A stretch of 64,000 nt of DNA, taken from assembly GCF_003391135.1 (NCBI RefSeq), contig NZ_CP031455.1, forward strand, positions 5,378,001 to 5,442,000, given 5' to 3'. The DNA is from Streptoverticillium olivoreticuli subsp. olivoreticuli. Lineage in GTDB: Bacteria; Actinomycetota; Actinomycetes; Streptomycetales; Streptomycetaceae. Shown piece by piece: positions 40,872 through 49,627 of this stretch. Within the stretch, counting starts at the first letter, position 1. Each line of letters begins with the position of its first letter. The notes under the pieces are model-generated. The model worked only from the letters and a program-made list of their open reading frames with translations, was not told the DNA's origin and did no database searches. The position numbers were made by a program, and so were the translations under genes.

Positions 40872-40908
40872 AAGGGGCGGGCGGGGGTTTCTCCCCTGCC
40901 CGCCCCTT
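40872..40908. terminator. Bidirectional terminator between convergent operons
   Basis: A 16-bp stem (40872-40887 with 40893-40908, one G-T pair), loop TTTCT, with A-rich start and T-rich end on either side. It separates the plus-strand mqn/methyltransferase operon from the minus-strand AmCP operon. Confidence 0.85.
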
Positions 40909-40944
40909 CCCGCAACTGGGGGACAAGCCCCCGGACCCCCTGCC

Positions 40945-41934
40945 TCAGGCGCGCAGCGCCTCGGTCACCTGGTTCACGATCGCCGTCGCCGTGATGCCGT
41001 TGCGTTCCACGAGGTGGCTCTGGCCGCCCGTGCCGCGTGCGAAGTGGTCGCCGAGGGCGACGCGGCGGACGGGGGTGGGGACGCCGAGTTCGGCGATCGT
41101 CTCGGCGGTCGCGGAGCCCAGGCCGCCCGCCGCCCAGTGCTCCTCCACGGTGACGACGGCCTTCGTCGTACGCGCCGCCGTGACCAGCGCCCGGGTGTCC
41201 AGCGGCTTGACCGTGTGGAAGTTGAGCACCGCCGCCTCGATGCCCGCGCCGGCGAGCGTGCCGGCCGCTTCGAGCGCGGCGAGCACGGGGTACGGGCCGG
41301 TGGCCACCAGCGTCACGTCGTCGCCCTCGCGCAGCCGCTGGGCCTCGCCGAGCCGCAGGGGCGGGGCGCCGGCCGGGAGGTCCGGGGTGGCGTTGCGGCC
41401 CAGGCGGATGTAGACGGGGCCCGGGAGTTCCTGGGCCTGCCGGATGAGAGCCTCGGTGGAGGCGGCGTCGGTGGGGACCACGACCGTGAGGTTCGGGAGC
41501 AGCCTGGTGATGGCCAGGTCCTCCAGCGAGTGGTGCGTGGAGCCCAGGTGGCCCGCGGCGAGGCCGCCGTGGGTGGCGGCGATCCGTACGGGCAGGTTGT
41601 TCAGGGCGATGTCCAGCTTCAGGGACTCCAGCGCCCGTGTGGTGGCGAACGTCGCCATCGTGTTGACGAACGGCAGCCGCCCGGCCTTGGCCAGGCCCGC
41701 GGCCACGCCCATCAGGTTCTGCTCGGCGATGCCGAGGTTGACGTAGCGGGCGGAAGTGCCGCCGAAGTCGACGCCGTTGAACAGTCCGGTGTCGCTGTCC
41801 AGGCACACCACCCGCTCGTCGGCGGCGAGGAACTCCACGAGCAGGTCGCGGTAGACCTCGCGGCTGGAGGGGATCGCGGGGGCCGGGGCGGTTTCCGCCG
41901 GGGCCGGGTGGGCTTCGGTCGCCACGGTGGTCAT
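40945..41934 (-). CDS. Transketolase, C-terminal subunit (pyrimidine-binding and C domains)
   Basis: A 329-residue half-transketolase. After a Pro/Ala-rich N terminus it has the Pyr domain with YVNLGIAEQNLMG (catalytic Glu), GLAAGHLGSTHHSLEDLA, and the C-terminal domain. ATG 41934 overlaps the stop of the N-terminal subunit (ATGA), so the two halves are made together. Split transketolases accompany AmCP clusters for azabicyclic amino acids, where they add a two-carbon ketol unit to a LysW-bound glutamate semialdehyde; that role is inferred from context. Confidence 0.9.
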   Translation of the reverse strand: MTTVATEAHPAPAETAPAPAIPSSREVYRDLLVEFLAADERVVCLDSDTGLFNGVDFGGTSARYVNLGIAEQNLMGVAAGLAKAGRLPFVNTMATFATTRALESLKLDIALNNLPVRIAATHGGLAAGHLGSTHHSLEDLAITRLLPNLTVVVPTDAASTEALIRQAQELPGPVYIRLGRNATPDLPAGAPPLRLGEAQRLREGDDVTLVATGPYPVLAALEAAGTLAGAGIEAAVLNFHTVKPLDTRALVTAARTTKAVVTVEEHWAAGGLGSATAETIAELGVPTPVRRVALGDHFARGTGGQSHLVERNGITATAIVNQVTEALRA

Positions 41935-42809
41935 GCCTGTGCCGCCTTCCTGGACTGGGCGCGCAGGATCGCCAGCGCCCGCTTCTTCGGTCGCTCGCCG
42001 AGGCGGGCGTAGTGGCTGCGCGCCTGTCCCTCGATGTAGGGCAGGCCGCGGCCCTTGACCGTCCGCGCGATCAGCACGGTCGGCCGGTCCGCGTCGTACG
42101 GGATGCCGTCGAGCGTGGCGCGGAGCAGGGCGATGTCGTGCCCGTCCACCTCGTGCACGTTCCACCCGAAGCTGTGCCAGCGGTCGGCCAGCGGCTCCAG
42201 GGCGACGGCGTTCTCGGTCGGGCCGGTGATCTGGAGGCTGTTGCGGTCCACGACGGCGACGAGCCGGCCGAGGCCGAGCGAGCCGGCCGCCATCGCGGCC
42301 TCCCAGTTGGAGCCCTCCTGGAGCTCGCCGTCGCCGAGGAGGACGAAGGTGCGCCGGGGAGAGGCGTCGAGCCGGGCCGCGAGGGCGAAGCCGACGCCCA
42401 GCGGCAGCCCGTGCCCGAGGGAGCCGGTGGGCATCTCGACGCCGGGCACGGCCGGGTTGGGGTGCGCGGAGAAGAGGCTCTCCGGCCTGCCGTACGTGGC
42501 CAGGTCCTCGGCGGGGAAGAAGCCGCGCTCCGCCAGGGCGGCGTAGAGGCCGATCGCGCCGTGGCCCTTGCTCAGCAGCAGCACGTCGCGCTCGGGGTCG
42601 TCGGGCGCCGCGGGGTCGATGCGCAGCACCGAGCGGTAGAGCGTCACCAGGATCTCGACGAGGGACATCGAGCCGCCGAGGTGACCTCCCTCCGCGGAGC
42701 CGCACATCTCCACGATCAGCTCGCGGACGCGCAGGGCGTGTTCCTCGGGCGCGAGGTCGCCGGTCCATGCGCTGCCCGCGGGGGAACCGGTGGGGGGAGT
42801 GGCACTCAT
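41931..42809 (-). CDS. Transketolase, N-terminal subunit (TPP-binding domain)
   Basis: A 292-residue half carrying the thiamine-diphosphate site GDGELQEGSNWEA...VDRN, SKGHGAIGLYAALAERG and the HPN-P-GVEMPTGSLGHGL loop. It overlaps lysK by one base (TGATG) and the partner subunit by four. Two-gene transketolases occur in archaea and in secondary metabolism, unlike the single-chain primary enzyme. See the partner subunit for the inferred reaction. Confidence 0.92.
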   Translation of the reverse strand: MSATPPTGSPAGSAWTGDLAPEEHALRVRELIVEMCGSAEGGHLGGSMSLVEILVTLYRSVLRIDPAAPDDPERDVLLLSKGHGAIGLYAALAERGFFPAEDLATYGRPESLFSAHPNPAVPGVEMPTGSLGHGLPLGVGFALAARLDASPRRTFVLLGDGELQEGSNWEAAMAAGSLGLGRLVAVVDRNSLQITGPTENAVALEPLADRWHSFGWNVHEVDGHDIALLRATLDGIPYDADRPTVLIARTVKGRGLPYIEGQARSHYARLGERPKKRALAILRAQSRKAAQA

Positions 42810-43933
42810 CAGCTTTCCTCGGATACGTGCGGGGCGGTGGCCCGTGCCGGGAGGGAGGCGCCGAGCTCACGCAGGGCGGCGGACAGCACCTCGATGCCGC
42901 CGAGGTAGTCGGACAGCACGACGTGCTCGTCGTCCGCGTGGTCGAGCCTGCTGTCGCCGGGGCCGTAGGTGGCCATCGGGACGTCCCAGACCTCGGCCAG
43001 GGTGTTCATGTCGGAGGTCGCCGTCTTCACCTTCATGGACGGCTTGGCGCCCTGCTCCCGGATGCCGGCCGTGAGGGCCCGGACGACCGGGTCCGTACGG
43101 CCCACGCGGCACGCCTCGACGGTGTTGACGACCGTGATCCGGCCCTCGGGCACGGCCTCGTTCAGCCGGTGCACGAGCTTGTGGTGGTCGAAGCCGGGCG
43201 GGATGCGGATGCTGAACTCCGCCTTCGCCGTGGTGATGTCGCCGTTGATCGACACGAGCGTGGGGCCCGGCTGGTCGAAGGAGCCGTGACCCGCGTCCGG
43301 TCCCAGCAGCTCCAGCAGCGCCGACCAGGCGCCCGCGGCCAGCTCCGTCGCCTTGGGCAGCGGGTTGCTGGGGTGGGTCGCCTCGCACTCCACCTCGTAG
43401 AGCAGGTCGAGCTTGCCCTTGTAGCCGAGCACGACGGTCGACCAGCCGCTCGGCTCGCCGATGACGAACGCGTCCGGCCTGGGGTGGGTGCGGCGGATGT
43501 GCATCGCGCCGCGCGACAGCGCCGTCTCCTCCTCCACGGCGCCCACGACCACGACCCGGCCCCGGAAGTCCGTCGCGGTGGCGGCCGCGCAGACCATGGT
43601 GGCCAGCGGGGTCTTGGCGTCCACGGCGCCGCGCCCGTAGAGCCGCCCCTCGGAGGCGTAGACGGGCAGGTCGCCGGTGACGGTGTCCATGTGGCCGAGC
43701 AGCATCACCGTCGGCCCGTCGCCGCGGACGATCTCGCCGACGGCGTTGCCCGCCTCGTCGACCCGGGCGTCGAAGCCGAGCTCCGTCATGCTCTCGGCCA
43801 GGAAGGCGGCGAGCTCCCCCTCCTCGTACGAGGGGGACGGGATCTCCAGCATGCGGCGCAGCATGCCGACCGCGTACGACTCCGTGCACGTGGAGGCGCC
43901 CGCTCGTGGTGTGCGGCTGATCGGCGTGCTCAT
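42809..43933 (-). CDS. lysK: LysK-like M20 hydrolase releasing product from the carrier protein
   Basis: A 374-residue M20 metallohydrolase. Metal-site motifs are GHMDT (H81, D83), GRGAVDAK (D105) and GAVEEET. By length and neighbourhood it is a [LysW]-lysine hydrolase rather than ArgE: it sits in an operon with lysW, X, Y and Z. It would cleave the isopeptide bond to the C-terminal Glu of the carrier and free the finished amino acid. Its ATG overlaps the lysZ stop (ATGA). Confidence 0.85.
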   Translation of the reverse strand: MSTPISRTPRAGASTCTESYAVGMLRRMLEIPSPSYEEGELAAFLAESMTELGFDARVDEAGNAVGEIVRGDGPTVMLLGHMDTVTGDLPVYASEGRLYGRGAVDAKTPLATMVCAAATATDFRGRVVVVGAVEEETALSRGAMHIRRTHPRPDAFVIGEPSGWSTVVLGYKGKLDLLYEVECEATHPSNPLPKATELAAGAWSALLELLGPDAGHGSFDQPGPTLVSINGDITTAKAEFSIRIPPGFDHHKLVHRLNEAVPEGRITVVNTVEACRVGRTDPVVRALTAGIREQGAKPSMKVKTATSDMNTLAEVWDVPMATYGPGDSRLDHADDEHVVLSDYLGGIEVLSAALRELGASLPARATAPHVSEES

Positions 43934-44808
43934 CGGCGTGCCTCTTCCCCGGCCGTCGCGGGCCTGTCGGTCGTGTCCGTCGCCGCCGGATCGTCGGCGA
44001 TCACGATCTCGGTGGCGTGGCCCGCCAGCGCGGCCCGTACGGGGCCGGGCCGGCGGCCGTCGGCTATCAGGACGCGCCGCGCCCCGCCGAGCAGTGCCTC
44101 CCGGGCCGCGATGAGCTTGAGGCCCATGCCGCCGCCGACGTGCGGCGGCGCCCCGGTGGGCGGTACGGCGCAGACCGCCAGCACGGAGCTCTCGTCCGCC
44201 GGGTCCGCGAGGACGCCCGGCGCGCCGGTCAGCAGGACCAGCGTCTGCGCCCGGAGCGCCCCGGCGACGGCCGCGGCGGCGCGGTCGGCGTCGGTGTTCA
44301 CCGGACGGCCGTCCTCCGCGAGGGCGGGCGGGGAGATCACCGGCACCGAACCGGCGTCCAGCAAGGTGTGCAGCAAAGCCGTGTTGACCTCGGTCACGCG
44401 GCCGCTGTGGTCGTCGCGGACCAGCACCTTCCGGCCGTCGACGATCGCGCGGTGCGCGGACTTGCGCCTGGCCCTCAGCAGGCCGCCGTCGAGGCCGGTG
44501 AGCCCGACGGCGGAGACGCCCTTGTCGACGAGGGCGGCGACGAGGCGGGGTTTGGCGAGCCCGGCGAGCGCGAGGTGGACCACTTCCAGGGTCGCGGCGT
44601 CGGTGTGACGGGCGGATACGCCGTCCGGCGAGGTGAGGCGGCGGGTCGGGACGTTCATGCGGTGGGCGAGGTTCTCTATGTCGGCGGAGCCGCCGTGCAC
44701 AAGGGCCATGCGGGAGCCCTCGTGCGTCATTGTCGCTATGTCCTCGCAGATGGCGAGGGGGTCCACGGCTGCGTTGCCGCCGCATTTGACGACGGTGGTG
44801 TGCTGCAT
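43930..44808 (-). CDS. lysZ: LysZ-like carrier-bound acyl kinase
   Basis: A 292-residue amino acid kinase. VVKCGGNAA, LVHGGSADIENLA, NTDADRAAAAVAGAL and the GGGMGLKLIAA segment match the NAGK/LysZ family. It would phosphorylate the side-chain carboxylate of an amino acid held on LysW. In this operon the substrate is most likely LysW-glutamate, since a transketolase follows. The gap to lysY upstream (133 bp) contains a dispersed repeat. Confidence 0.88.
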   Translation of the reverse strand: MQHTTVVKCGGNAAVDPLAICEDIATMTHEGSRMALVHGGSADIENLAHRMNVPTRRLTSPDGVSARHTDAATLEVVHLALAGLAKPRLVAALVDKGVSAVGLTGLDGGLLRARRKSAHRAIVDGRKVLVRDDHSGRVTEVNTALLHTLLDAGSVPVISPPALAEDGRPVNTDADRAAAAVAGALRAQTLVLLTGAPGVLADPADESSVLAVCAVPPTGAPPHVGGGMGLKLIAAREALLGGARRVLIADGRRPGPVRAALAGHATEIVIADDPAATDTTDRPATAGEEARR

Positions 44809-44825
44809 GCTTTTCGGCCTTTCGG

Positions 44826-44940
44826 CTTCTGGGGGTGGCGGGTTCTTTCCCCAGCCCCGCCCCTTCCCGGCTGGATCCGATATGCGGCTCCGCCGCGTGA
44901 GGGGGAAAGCCCCCAGACCCCCGGACGGGCTGGATTCGGC
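44826..44940. repeat. Dispersed intergenic repeat (copy 2) between lysY and lysZ
   Basis: Shares CCCCGCCCCTTCCCGGCTG and TGCGGCTCCGCCGCGTG with copy 1 after topA, and ends in CCGGACGGGCTGGA. Unusual inside an operon: it separates lysWXY from lysZK-tkt and might attenuate or process the message. Confidence 0.6.
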
Positions 44941-44941
44941 G

Positions 44942-45979
44942 TCAGTTCGGGTGCAGGCCCGTGAATTCCAGGCCCAGGGATTCCGGCCAGCCCTGGCGGA
45001 TGTTCAGGCACTGGACCGCGTTGCCCGAGCCGCCCTTCACCAGGTTGTCGAGCGCGCCCACCACCACCGCGCTGCCCGGTTCGTCGCCGACCGAGAAGCC
45101 GACGTCGCAGAAGTTCGACCCGGAGAGGATCTTCGGCTCCGGCAGCCGGTAGAGGCCGCGCTTCTGGGCGACGACGCGTACGAACCGCTCGTCCGCGTAC
45201 GCCTCGCGGTACGCCCGGCGCAGGGCGCGCTCGTCCGTGCCCTCGGTGAGCTGTACGCGGCAGAGCACCTGCACGCCGCGTACGGCCTCCACCCCGGTGG
45301 CGCTCATGGCGACCGGCAGCCCGGTGGACTGGGCGATCTCCGCCTGGTGGCGGTGGCTGTTGGGCGCGAAGATCCGCATGGCGCCGCTGCGTTCGGCGTG
45401 GATGTTGGACGAGCCCGCCGAGATGCCGGAGCCGCTGGAGCCGGTGCGAGCGTCGACCTGGATGCCGCCCGTGAGCAGCCCGGCCTCGCTGAGCGGGCGG
45501 AGCGCGAGGATGCCGGCGGTCGCCATGCAGCCCGGTACGGAGATGCGGTCGCTCTCCCGGATCTCCTCGCGGTGCCACTCGGGGAGGCCCGTGACGAAGG
45601 TGGGGATGAGCTCGGGGGCGGTGTGCGGGGTGCCGTAGTGGCGCTCGTAGACCAGCGGGTCGCGCAGCCGGAAGTCGCCGGAGAGGTCGATGACCTGCTC
45701 GGCGAGCCCGAGGAACTCGGGCATCCGGCCCATGGTCTCCTTGTGCGGCGTGGCCAGGAAGAGGACGTCGAAGCGGCCCTCGGCCTCCGCCAGCCGGTCG
45801 TTGGCGACGAAGGTCAGGTCGGTCGCCCCGCGCAGGTTGGGGTGCGGGCCGTCCACCCGCTTGCCCGCGAAGCGGTTGGAGGTCGCGACGGTCACCTCCA
45901 CGCGGGGGTGGCCGATGAGGAGCCGTAGGAGTTCGCCGCCGATGTATCCGGAGGCTCCGACAACCGCTACTCGCAGCAT
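44942..45979 (-). CDS. lysY: LysY-like carrier-bound acyl-phosphate reductase
   Basis: A 345-residue NADP-dependent reductase of the ArgC/LysY family. It opens VAVVGASGYIGGELLR, and the catalytic Cys151 is in VPGCMATAG. It would reduce the LysW-bound acyl phosphate to the semialdehyde, the acceptor for the transketolase. It overlaps lysX by 13 bp. The operon has lysW and lysX, so I read it as LysY and not as arginine-pathway ArgC. Confidence 0.88.
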   Translation of the reverse strand: MLRVAVVGASGYIGGELLRLLIGHPRVEVTVATSNRFAGKRVDGPHPNLRGATDLTFVANDRLAEAEGRFDVLFLATPHKETMGRMPEFLGLAEQVIDLSGDFRLRDPLVYERHYGTPHTAPELIPTFVTGLPEWHREEIRESDRISVPGCMATAGILALRPLSEAGLLTGGIQVDARTGSSGSGISAGSSNIHAERSGAMRIFAPNSHRHQAEIAQSTGLPVAMSATGVEAVRGVQVLCRVQLTEGTDERALRRAYREAYADERFVRVVAQKRGLYRLPEPKILSGSNFCDVGFSVGDEPGSAVVVGALDNLVKGGSGNAVQCLNIRQGWPESLGLEFTGLHPN

Positions 45980-46845
45980 GATTCAGACCTTGTCATGAGA
46001 TGTTCGACGATCCGGTCGGCCACGTCCACGCGGTCGCCCATGGCCCGCTGGAAGCCCGAGAACTCGACGCCGTGGTTGACCTCCAGGACCACCACCTCGC
46101 CGTCGTCGCTCTCGATCAGGTCGACGCCCGCGATGTCGGCCGCCACGGTCTTCGCGGCCATGACGGCGAGTTCGGTCATCCCGGGCGAGGGAGTGAACGC
46201 CTCCGTGGTCGCGCCGCGCGCCACATTGGTGCGCCACTGGCTGCCACGGCGGTAGGTGGCGCCGAGCACCTCGCCGCCCACGACGACCATGCGGATGTCG
46301 CGGTCGGGCTTGGCGATCAGTTCCTGGACGTAGACGATGTGCGACTGCGGGGCCGGGAGGGCGGCGATGTACTCCATCACCGTCTCGGCCGTCCGCCGGT
46401 CCGGCAGCAGGGTCACCAGGCGGCCCCAGGAGCCCACGAGGGGCTTGACCACGGCGGGGTAGCCGATCTCCTCCAGGGCGTCGAGCGCGGCCTCGGGCGT
46501 GAGGGCGAGCGCGGTGCGCGGAGTGGGCAGGCCGGCCCGGCGCAGGGCCACGGAGGTCTGCCACTTGTCACCGCAGACCTCGGTGGCCGCCGCCGAGTTG
46601 ACCACGATGGCGCCGGCCGCCTCCAGGGCGCGCGCGGCGTACAGGGCACGGGCGTGACCGATCTCGCGGTTGAGCACGATCCGCCGCGGCGGCCGCTGCG
46701 CGTGCAGAAGACTCCACGACGCCCGGCTGTCGACGTACTCGCAGTGGGCGCCCCGTCGTTCGAAGGCGTCGAGAAGCCGCTTCTCATCCGCTCTCATACG
46801 GGATGCGAGCATGACGAAGGGGCCCGGGCGCGTGGAGGAGGTCAC
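45967..46845 (-). CDS. lysX: LysX-like ATP-grasp ligase (carrier-protein loading)
   Basis: A 292-residue ATP-grasp ligase from GTG 46845, whose start overlaps the lysW stop (GTGA). VVKPLVGSWGRLV (ATP-binding loop), VQELIAKPDRDIRMVVVG and the metal-binding VLEVNHGVEFSGF are visible. LysX/ArgX enzymes attach the amino group of an amino acid to the C-terminal Glu of LysW. Specificity is not readable with confidence; glutamate is inferred. Confidence 0.9.
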   Translation of the reverse strand: MTSSTRPGPFVMLASRMRADEKRLLDAFERRGAHCEYVDSRASWSLLHAQRPPRRIVLNREIGHARALYAARALEAAGAIVVNSAAATEVCGDKWQTSVALRRAGLPTPRTALALTPEAALDALEEIGYPAVVKPLVGSWGRLVTLLPDRRTAETVMEYIAALPAPQSHIVYVQELIAKPDRDIRMVVVGGEVLGATYRRGSQWRTNVARGATTEAFTPSPGMTELAVMAAKTVAADIAGVDLIESDDGEVVVLEVNHGVEFSGFQRAMGDRVDVADRIVEHLMTRSESCCE

Positions 46846-47006
46846 TCGCCCCAGTCCTCTTCGATCTCCGGGGCCAGCACGAGCTCCACCGGGTCGACGG
46901 AGATGAGCTCGAGCTCGCTGGAGCAGCCGGCGCACTCCACGATCTCACTCACCCGGGGGTTCTCCATGAGGGCCACGGAACCTTCGCACTCCGGACACTT
47001 CGCCAT
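46842..47006 (-). CDS. lysW: Amino-group carrier protein LysW/AmCP
   Basis: A 54-residue acidic carrier. The N-terminal zinc ribbon is CPEC...CAGC (C4, C7, C25, C28) and the C terminus is EDWGE, the invariant attachment tail whose last Glu carries the substrate. Streptomyces make lysine through diaminopimelate, so a LysW operon marks AmCP secondary metabolism, as established for vazabitide A. It is the first gene of the minus-strand operon, divergent from the sulfotransferase. Confidence 0.95.
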   Translation of the reverse strand: MAKCPECEGSVALMENPRVSEIVECAGCSSELELISVDPVELVLAPEIEEDWGE

Positions 47007-47040
47007 GAAAACTGCTCTCCCATCGCACTGTTGCGGAATC

Positions 47041-47066
47041 GCGCACTTGACATGCACTTGATGCGC
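47041..47066. promoter_or_regulatory. Direct/inverted repeat in the lysW-sulfotransferase divergent region
   Basis: GCACTTGA occurs at 47043-47050 and 47054-47061, an 11-bp period (one helical turn), flanked by GCGCA and TGCGC as an outer inverted repeat. It lies 35-60 bp upstream of lysW in the 324-bp gene-free divergent region 47007-47330, a likely operator. No regulator is assigned. Confidence 0.4.
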
Positions 47067-47254
47067 GGACCAAGGCTAGGGGCCCCGCTCCGGGGCGGGC
47101 ATCCACTCGTTTGATGATTCGCGCGGGTCGATTCCGTTGACCGGGACTGGCATTTCCTGATGGCGCGTCGACGCGCGTCCACAACTTCTCAACGGCAGGC
47201 TGACCCGGCCCGCTTCAATTCCCGTCCGCGGGGCCCGCCGCGGTCGGTCGGCCA

Positions 47255-47284
47255 TTGCTACTGGCGCACCGTTCAGGTTAGGTT
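47255..47284 (+). promoter_or_regulatory. Candidate promoter of the sulfotransferase-cysCDN operon
   Basis: TTGCTA (47255-47260), 17-18 bp, then TTAGGT/TAGGTT (47278-47284) resemble a housekeeping -35/-10 pair, about 47 bp before the start codon. Moderate match only. Confidence 0.35.
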
Positions 47285-47330
47285 GAGGCGCCCGTGTGCA
47301 GTATCGGAAGAGTGTGCAAGGAGTGTCATT

Positions 47331-48062
47331 TTGCGGTCCGCTGAAGCCCCAAGAATTCTGGCCCTCTGGAGCGCTCCACGCTGCCGCTCCACCGCATTCT
47401 TCCGCATGATGTCGGAGCGCGGTGATTTCCGGTTGCTGCACGAGCCGTTCTCGTACCTGATGGAATTCGGCTCGGTGGACGCGGCCGGCCGGAAGGTGGC
47501 GGACGAAGCCGGTCTGCTCGCCCGTATACGGGAACTCGCCGCGGACGGCCCGCTTTTCTTCAAGGACACCACCGACGAGCGCTACCCCGGACTGCTCGCG
47601 GACCCGCCGTTCCTGGCGGAGGACGCGCTGCACACGTTCATCATCCGGCACCCGCGCGAGACGATCGCCTCGTACCACGCCATCAACCCCGAGGTGCAGC
47701 TGCACCAGATCGGATTCGAGGCGCAGTACGAGCTCTTCGAGCGCGTCCGGGAGCTGACCGGGACCGTGCCCGCCGTGGTCGACGCCGCGGACCTCGTGGA
47801 GGCGCCGGAGCGGACCGTGCGGGCGTACTGCGCCGCCGCCCGCATCCCGTACCTCCCCGAGGCGCTCCAGTGGCGCAGCGGCAGCCGGGAGGAATGGGCG
47901 CCGACCGAGAAGTGGCACCGGGACGCGAGCGCGAGCAGCGGTTTCGAGAAGAAGGAGCGGGCGGACCGGGTCGACGTGGACGGACACCCCGTCCTGTCGA
48001 AGTACCTGGAACACCACCTACCGTTCTACGAGAAGCTGCGCGCGCACCGGCTGGGTGGCTGA
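47331..48062 (+). CDS. PAPS-dependent sulfotransferase
   Basis: A 243-residue enzyme. I chose TTG 47331 because AAGGAG lies at 47318-47323 and the protein then begins just before the core; the ORF continues to 47160 without support. LWSAPRCRSTAFFRM is the 5'-phosphosulfate loop, and FIIRHPRETIASY is the 3'-phosphate-binding region with Arg and Ser. It would transfer sulfate from PAPS to a hydroxyl. The next three genes make PAPS, strongly supporting the role. In AmCP clusters a sulfate ester serves as leaving group for aziridine closure; that step is inferred. Confidence 0.82.
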   Translation: MRSAEAPRILALWSAPRCRSTAFFRMMSERGDFRLLHEPFSYLMEFGSVDAAGRKVADEAGLLARIRELAADGPLFFKDTTDERYPGLLADPPFLAEDALHTFIIRHPRETIASYHAINPEVQLHQIGFEAQYELFERVRELTGTVPAVVDAADLVEAPERTVRAYCAAARIPYLPEALQWRSGSREEWAPTEKWHRDASASSGFEKKERADRVDVDGHPVLSKYLEHHLPFYEKLRAHRLGG

Positions 48063-48104
48063 CATGGGGGCGGATGCCGTGACCGGTGCGGTGAGGAACA
48101 AGGG

Positions 48105-48683
48105 GTGCGGAAGGTGACAGTGACGCAGTGCACGTGCGACGTGCCGGAGCGGACGGGTGCCACGGTGTGGCTGACGGGTCTGCCGAGTGCCGGCAAGACC
48201 ACGATCGCCAAGGCTCTCGCGGAGCGGCTGCGCGGCGAGGGGCATCGGGTCGAGGTGCTGGACGGTGACGAGATCCGCGAGTTCATCTCCGCGGGCCTCG
48301 GCTTCAGCCGCGCGGACCGGAACACCAATGTGCAGCGCATCGGCCTGATTTCGGAGGTGCTCGCGCGCAACGGCGTGAAGTCGATCGTGCCGGTGATCGC
48401 GCCCTACGCCGATTCCCGGGAAGCGGTGCGCAAGCGCCACGAGGTCTCGGACACGGCCTATCTCGAGGTGCACGTGGCGACTCCGGTCGAGGTGTGCTCG
48501 GAGCGCGACGTGAAGGGGCTGTACTCCATGCAGGCGGCGGGCCGGATCTCGGGTCTCACGGGGGTCGACGACCCCTACGAGGCGCCGGAGTCGCCGGATC
48601 TGCGGATCGAGTCGCACACCCAGACCGTGGCGGAGTCCGCCGCCGCTCTGTACTCGCTGCTCACGGAGAGGGGTCTGGTGTGA
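48105..48683 (+). CDS. cysC: Adenylylsulfate (APS) kinase
   Basis: A 192-residue P-loop kinase that phosphorylates APS to PAPS. Walker A is GLPSAGKTT; DGDEIREF and the GFSRADRNTNVQRIG stretch are CysC signatures. GTG 48105 follows GAGG; GTG 48114 is an alternative. The stop overlaps cysD (GTGA). A kinase making PAPS, with no PAPS reductase nearby, points to sulfation and not cysteine synthesis. Confidence 0.93.
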   Translation: MRKVTVTQCTCDVPERTGATVWLTGLPSAGKTTIAKALAERLRGEGHRVEVLDGDEIREFISAGLGFSRADRNTNVQRIGLISEVLARNGVKSIVPVIAPYADSREAVRKRHEVSDTAYLEVHVATPVEVCSERDVKGLYSMQAAGRISGLTGVDDPYEAPESPDLRIESHTQTVAESAAALYSLLTERGLV

Positions 48684-49627
48684 GTGACACCCGTTCGACG
48701 GCCTTCGCGCCTGTTGCGGACACCGCGGATCAGTACGCGCTGTCGCACCTGGACGTCCTGGAATCCGAAGCGGTGCATATATTCCGTGAGGTGGCGGGCG
48801 AGTTCGAGCGGCCGGTGATCCTGTTCTCCGGCGGCAAGGACTCCATCGTGATGCTGCACCTGGCGCTGAAGGCGTTCGCGCCCGCGCCGGTGCCGTTCAC
48901 GCTGCTGCACGTGGACACCGGGCACAACTTCCCCGAGGTGCTGGAGTACCGCGACCGCACGGTGGCCGAGCACGGACTGCGGCTGCACGTCGCCTCCGTG
49001 CAGGACTACATCGACCGGGGCGTGCTGCGCGAGCGGCCCGACGGCACCCGCAACCCCCTGCAGACGGTCCCGCTCACGGAGGCCATCCAGGAGCACCGCT
49101 TCGACGCGGTGTTCGGCGGCGGGCGGCGCGACGAGGAGAAGGCCCGCGCCAAGGAGCGCGTCTTCTCCCTGCGCGACGAGTTCTCGCAGTGGGACCCGCG
49201 GCGCCAGCGGCCCGAGCTGTGGAACCTCTACAACGGGCGGCACGCTCCCGGCGAGCACGTCCGCGTCTTCCCGCTGTCCAACTGGACCGAGCTGGACGTG
49301 TGGCAGTACATCGCCCGCGAGAAGATCGAACTCCCCGAGATCTACTTCGCCCATGAGCGCGAGGTCTTCGCGCGTAACGGCATGTGGCTGACCGCGGGCG
49401 AGTGGGGCGGCCCCAAGGACGGCGAGCCCGTCGAGGTGCGCCGGGTGCGCTACCGCACGGTGGGCGACATGTCCTGCACCGGTGCCGTCGACTCCGACGC
49501 CACGACGCTCGACGCGGTGATCGTGGAGATAGCGGCCTCCCGGCTCACCGAGCGGGGCGCGACGCGCGCCGACGACAAGATGTCCGAGGCCGCGATGGAA
49601 GACCGCAAGCGCGAGGGGTACTTCTAG
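48680..49627 (+). CDS. cysD: Sulfate adenylyltransferase subunit 2
   Basis: The 315-residue PP-loop subunit of ATP sulfurylase, which makes APS. The ATP site is LFSGGKDSIVML; HVDTGHNFPEV and GGGRRDEEKARAKER follow. The start overlaps cysC and the stop TAG abuts the cysN ATG. Its C terminus EDRKREGYF is typical. Confidence 0.95.
   Translation: MSDTRSTAFAPVADTADQYALSHLDVLESEAVHIFREVAGEFERPVILFSGGKDSIVMLHLALKAFAPAPVPFTLLHVDTGHNFPEVLEYRDRTVAEHGLRLHVASVQDYIDRGVLRERPDGTRNPLQTVPLTEAIQEHRFDAVFGGGRRDEEKARAKERVFSLRDEFSQWDPRRQRPELWNLYNGRHAPGEHVRVFPLSNWTELDVWQYIAREKIELPEIYFAHEREVFARNGMWLTAGEWGGPKDGEPVEVRRVRYRTVGDMSCTGAVDSDATTLDAVIVEIAASRLTERGATRADDKMSEAAMEDRKREGYF

Noticed and set aside
42809-45979. ArgE-ArgB-ArgC look-alikes suggesting an arginine operon
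   Set aside because: LysW with the EDWGE tail and LysX are in the same operon, and a split transketolase follows; argJ, argD and argF-type genes are absent.
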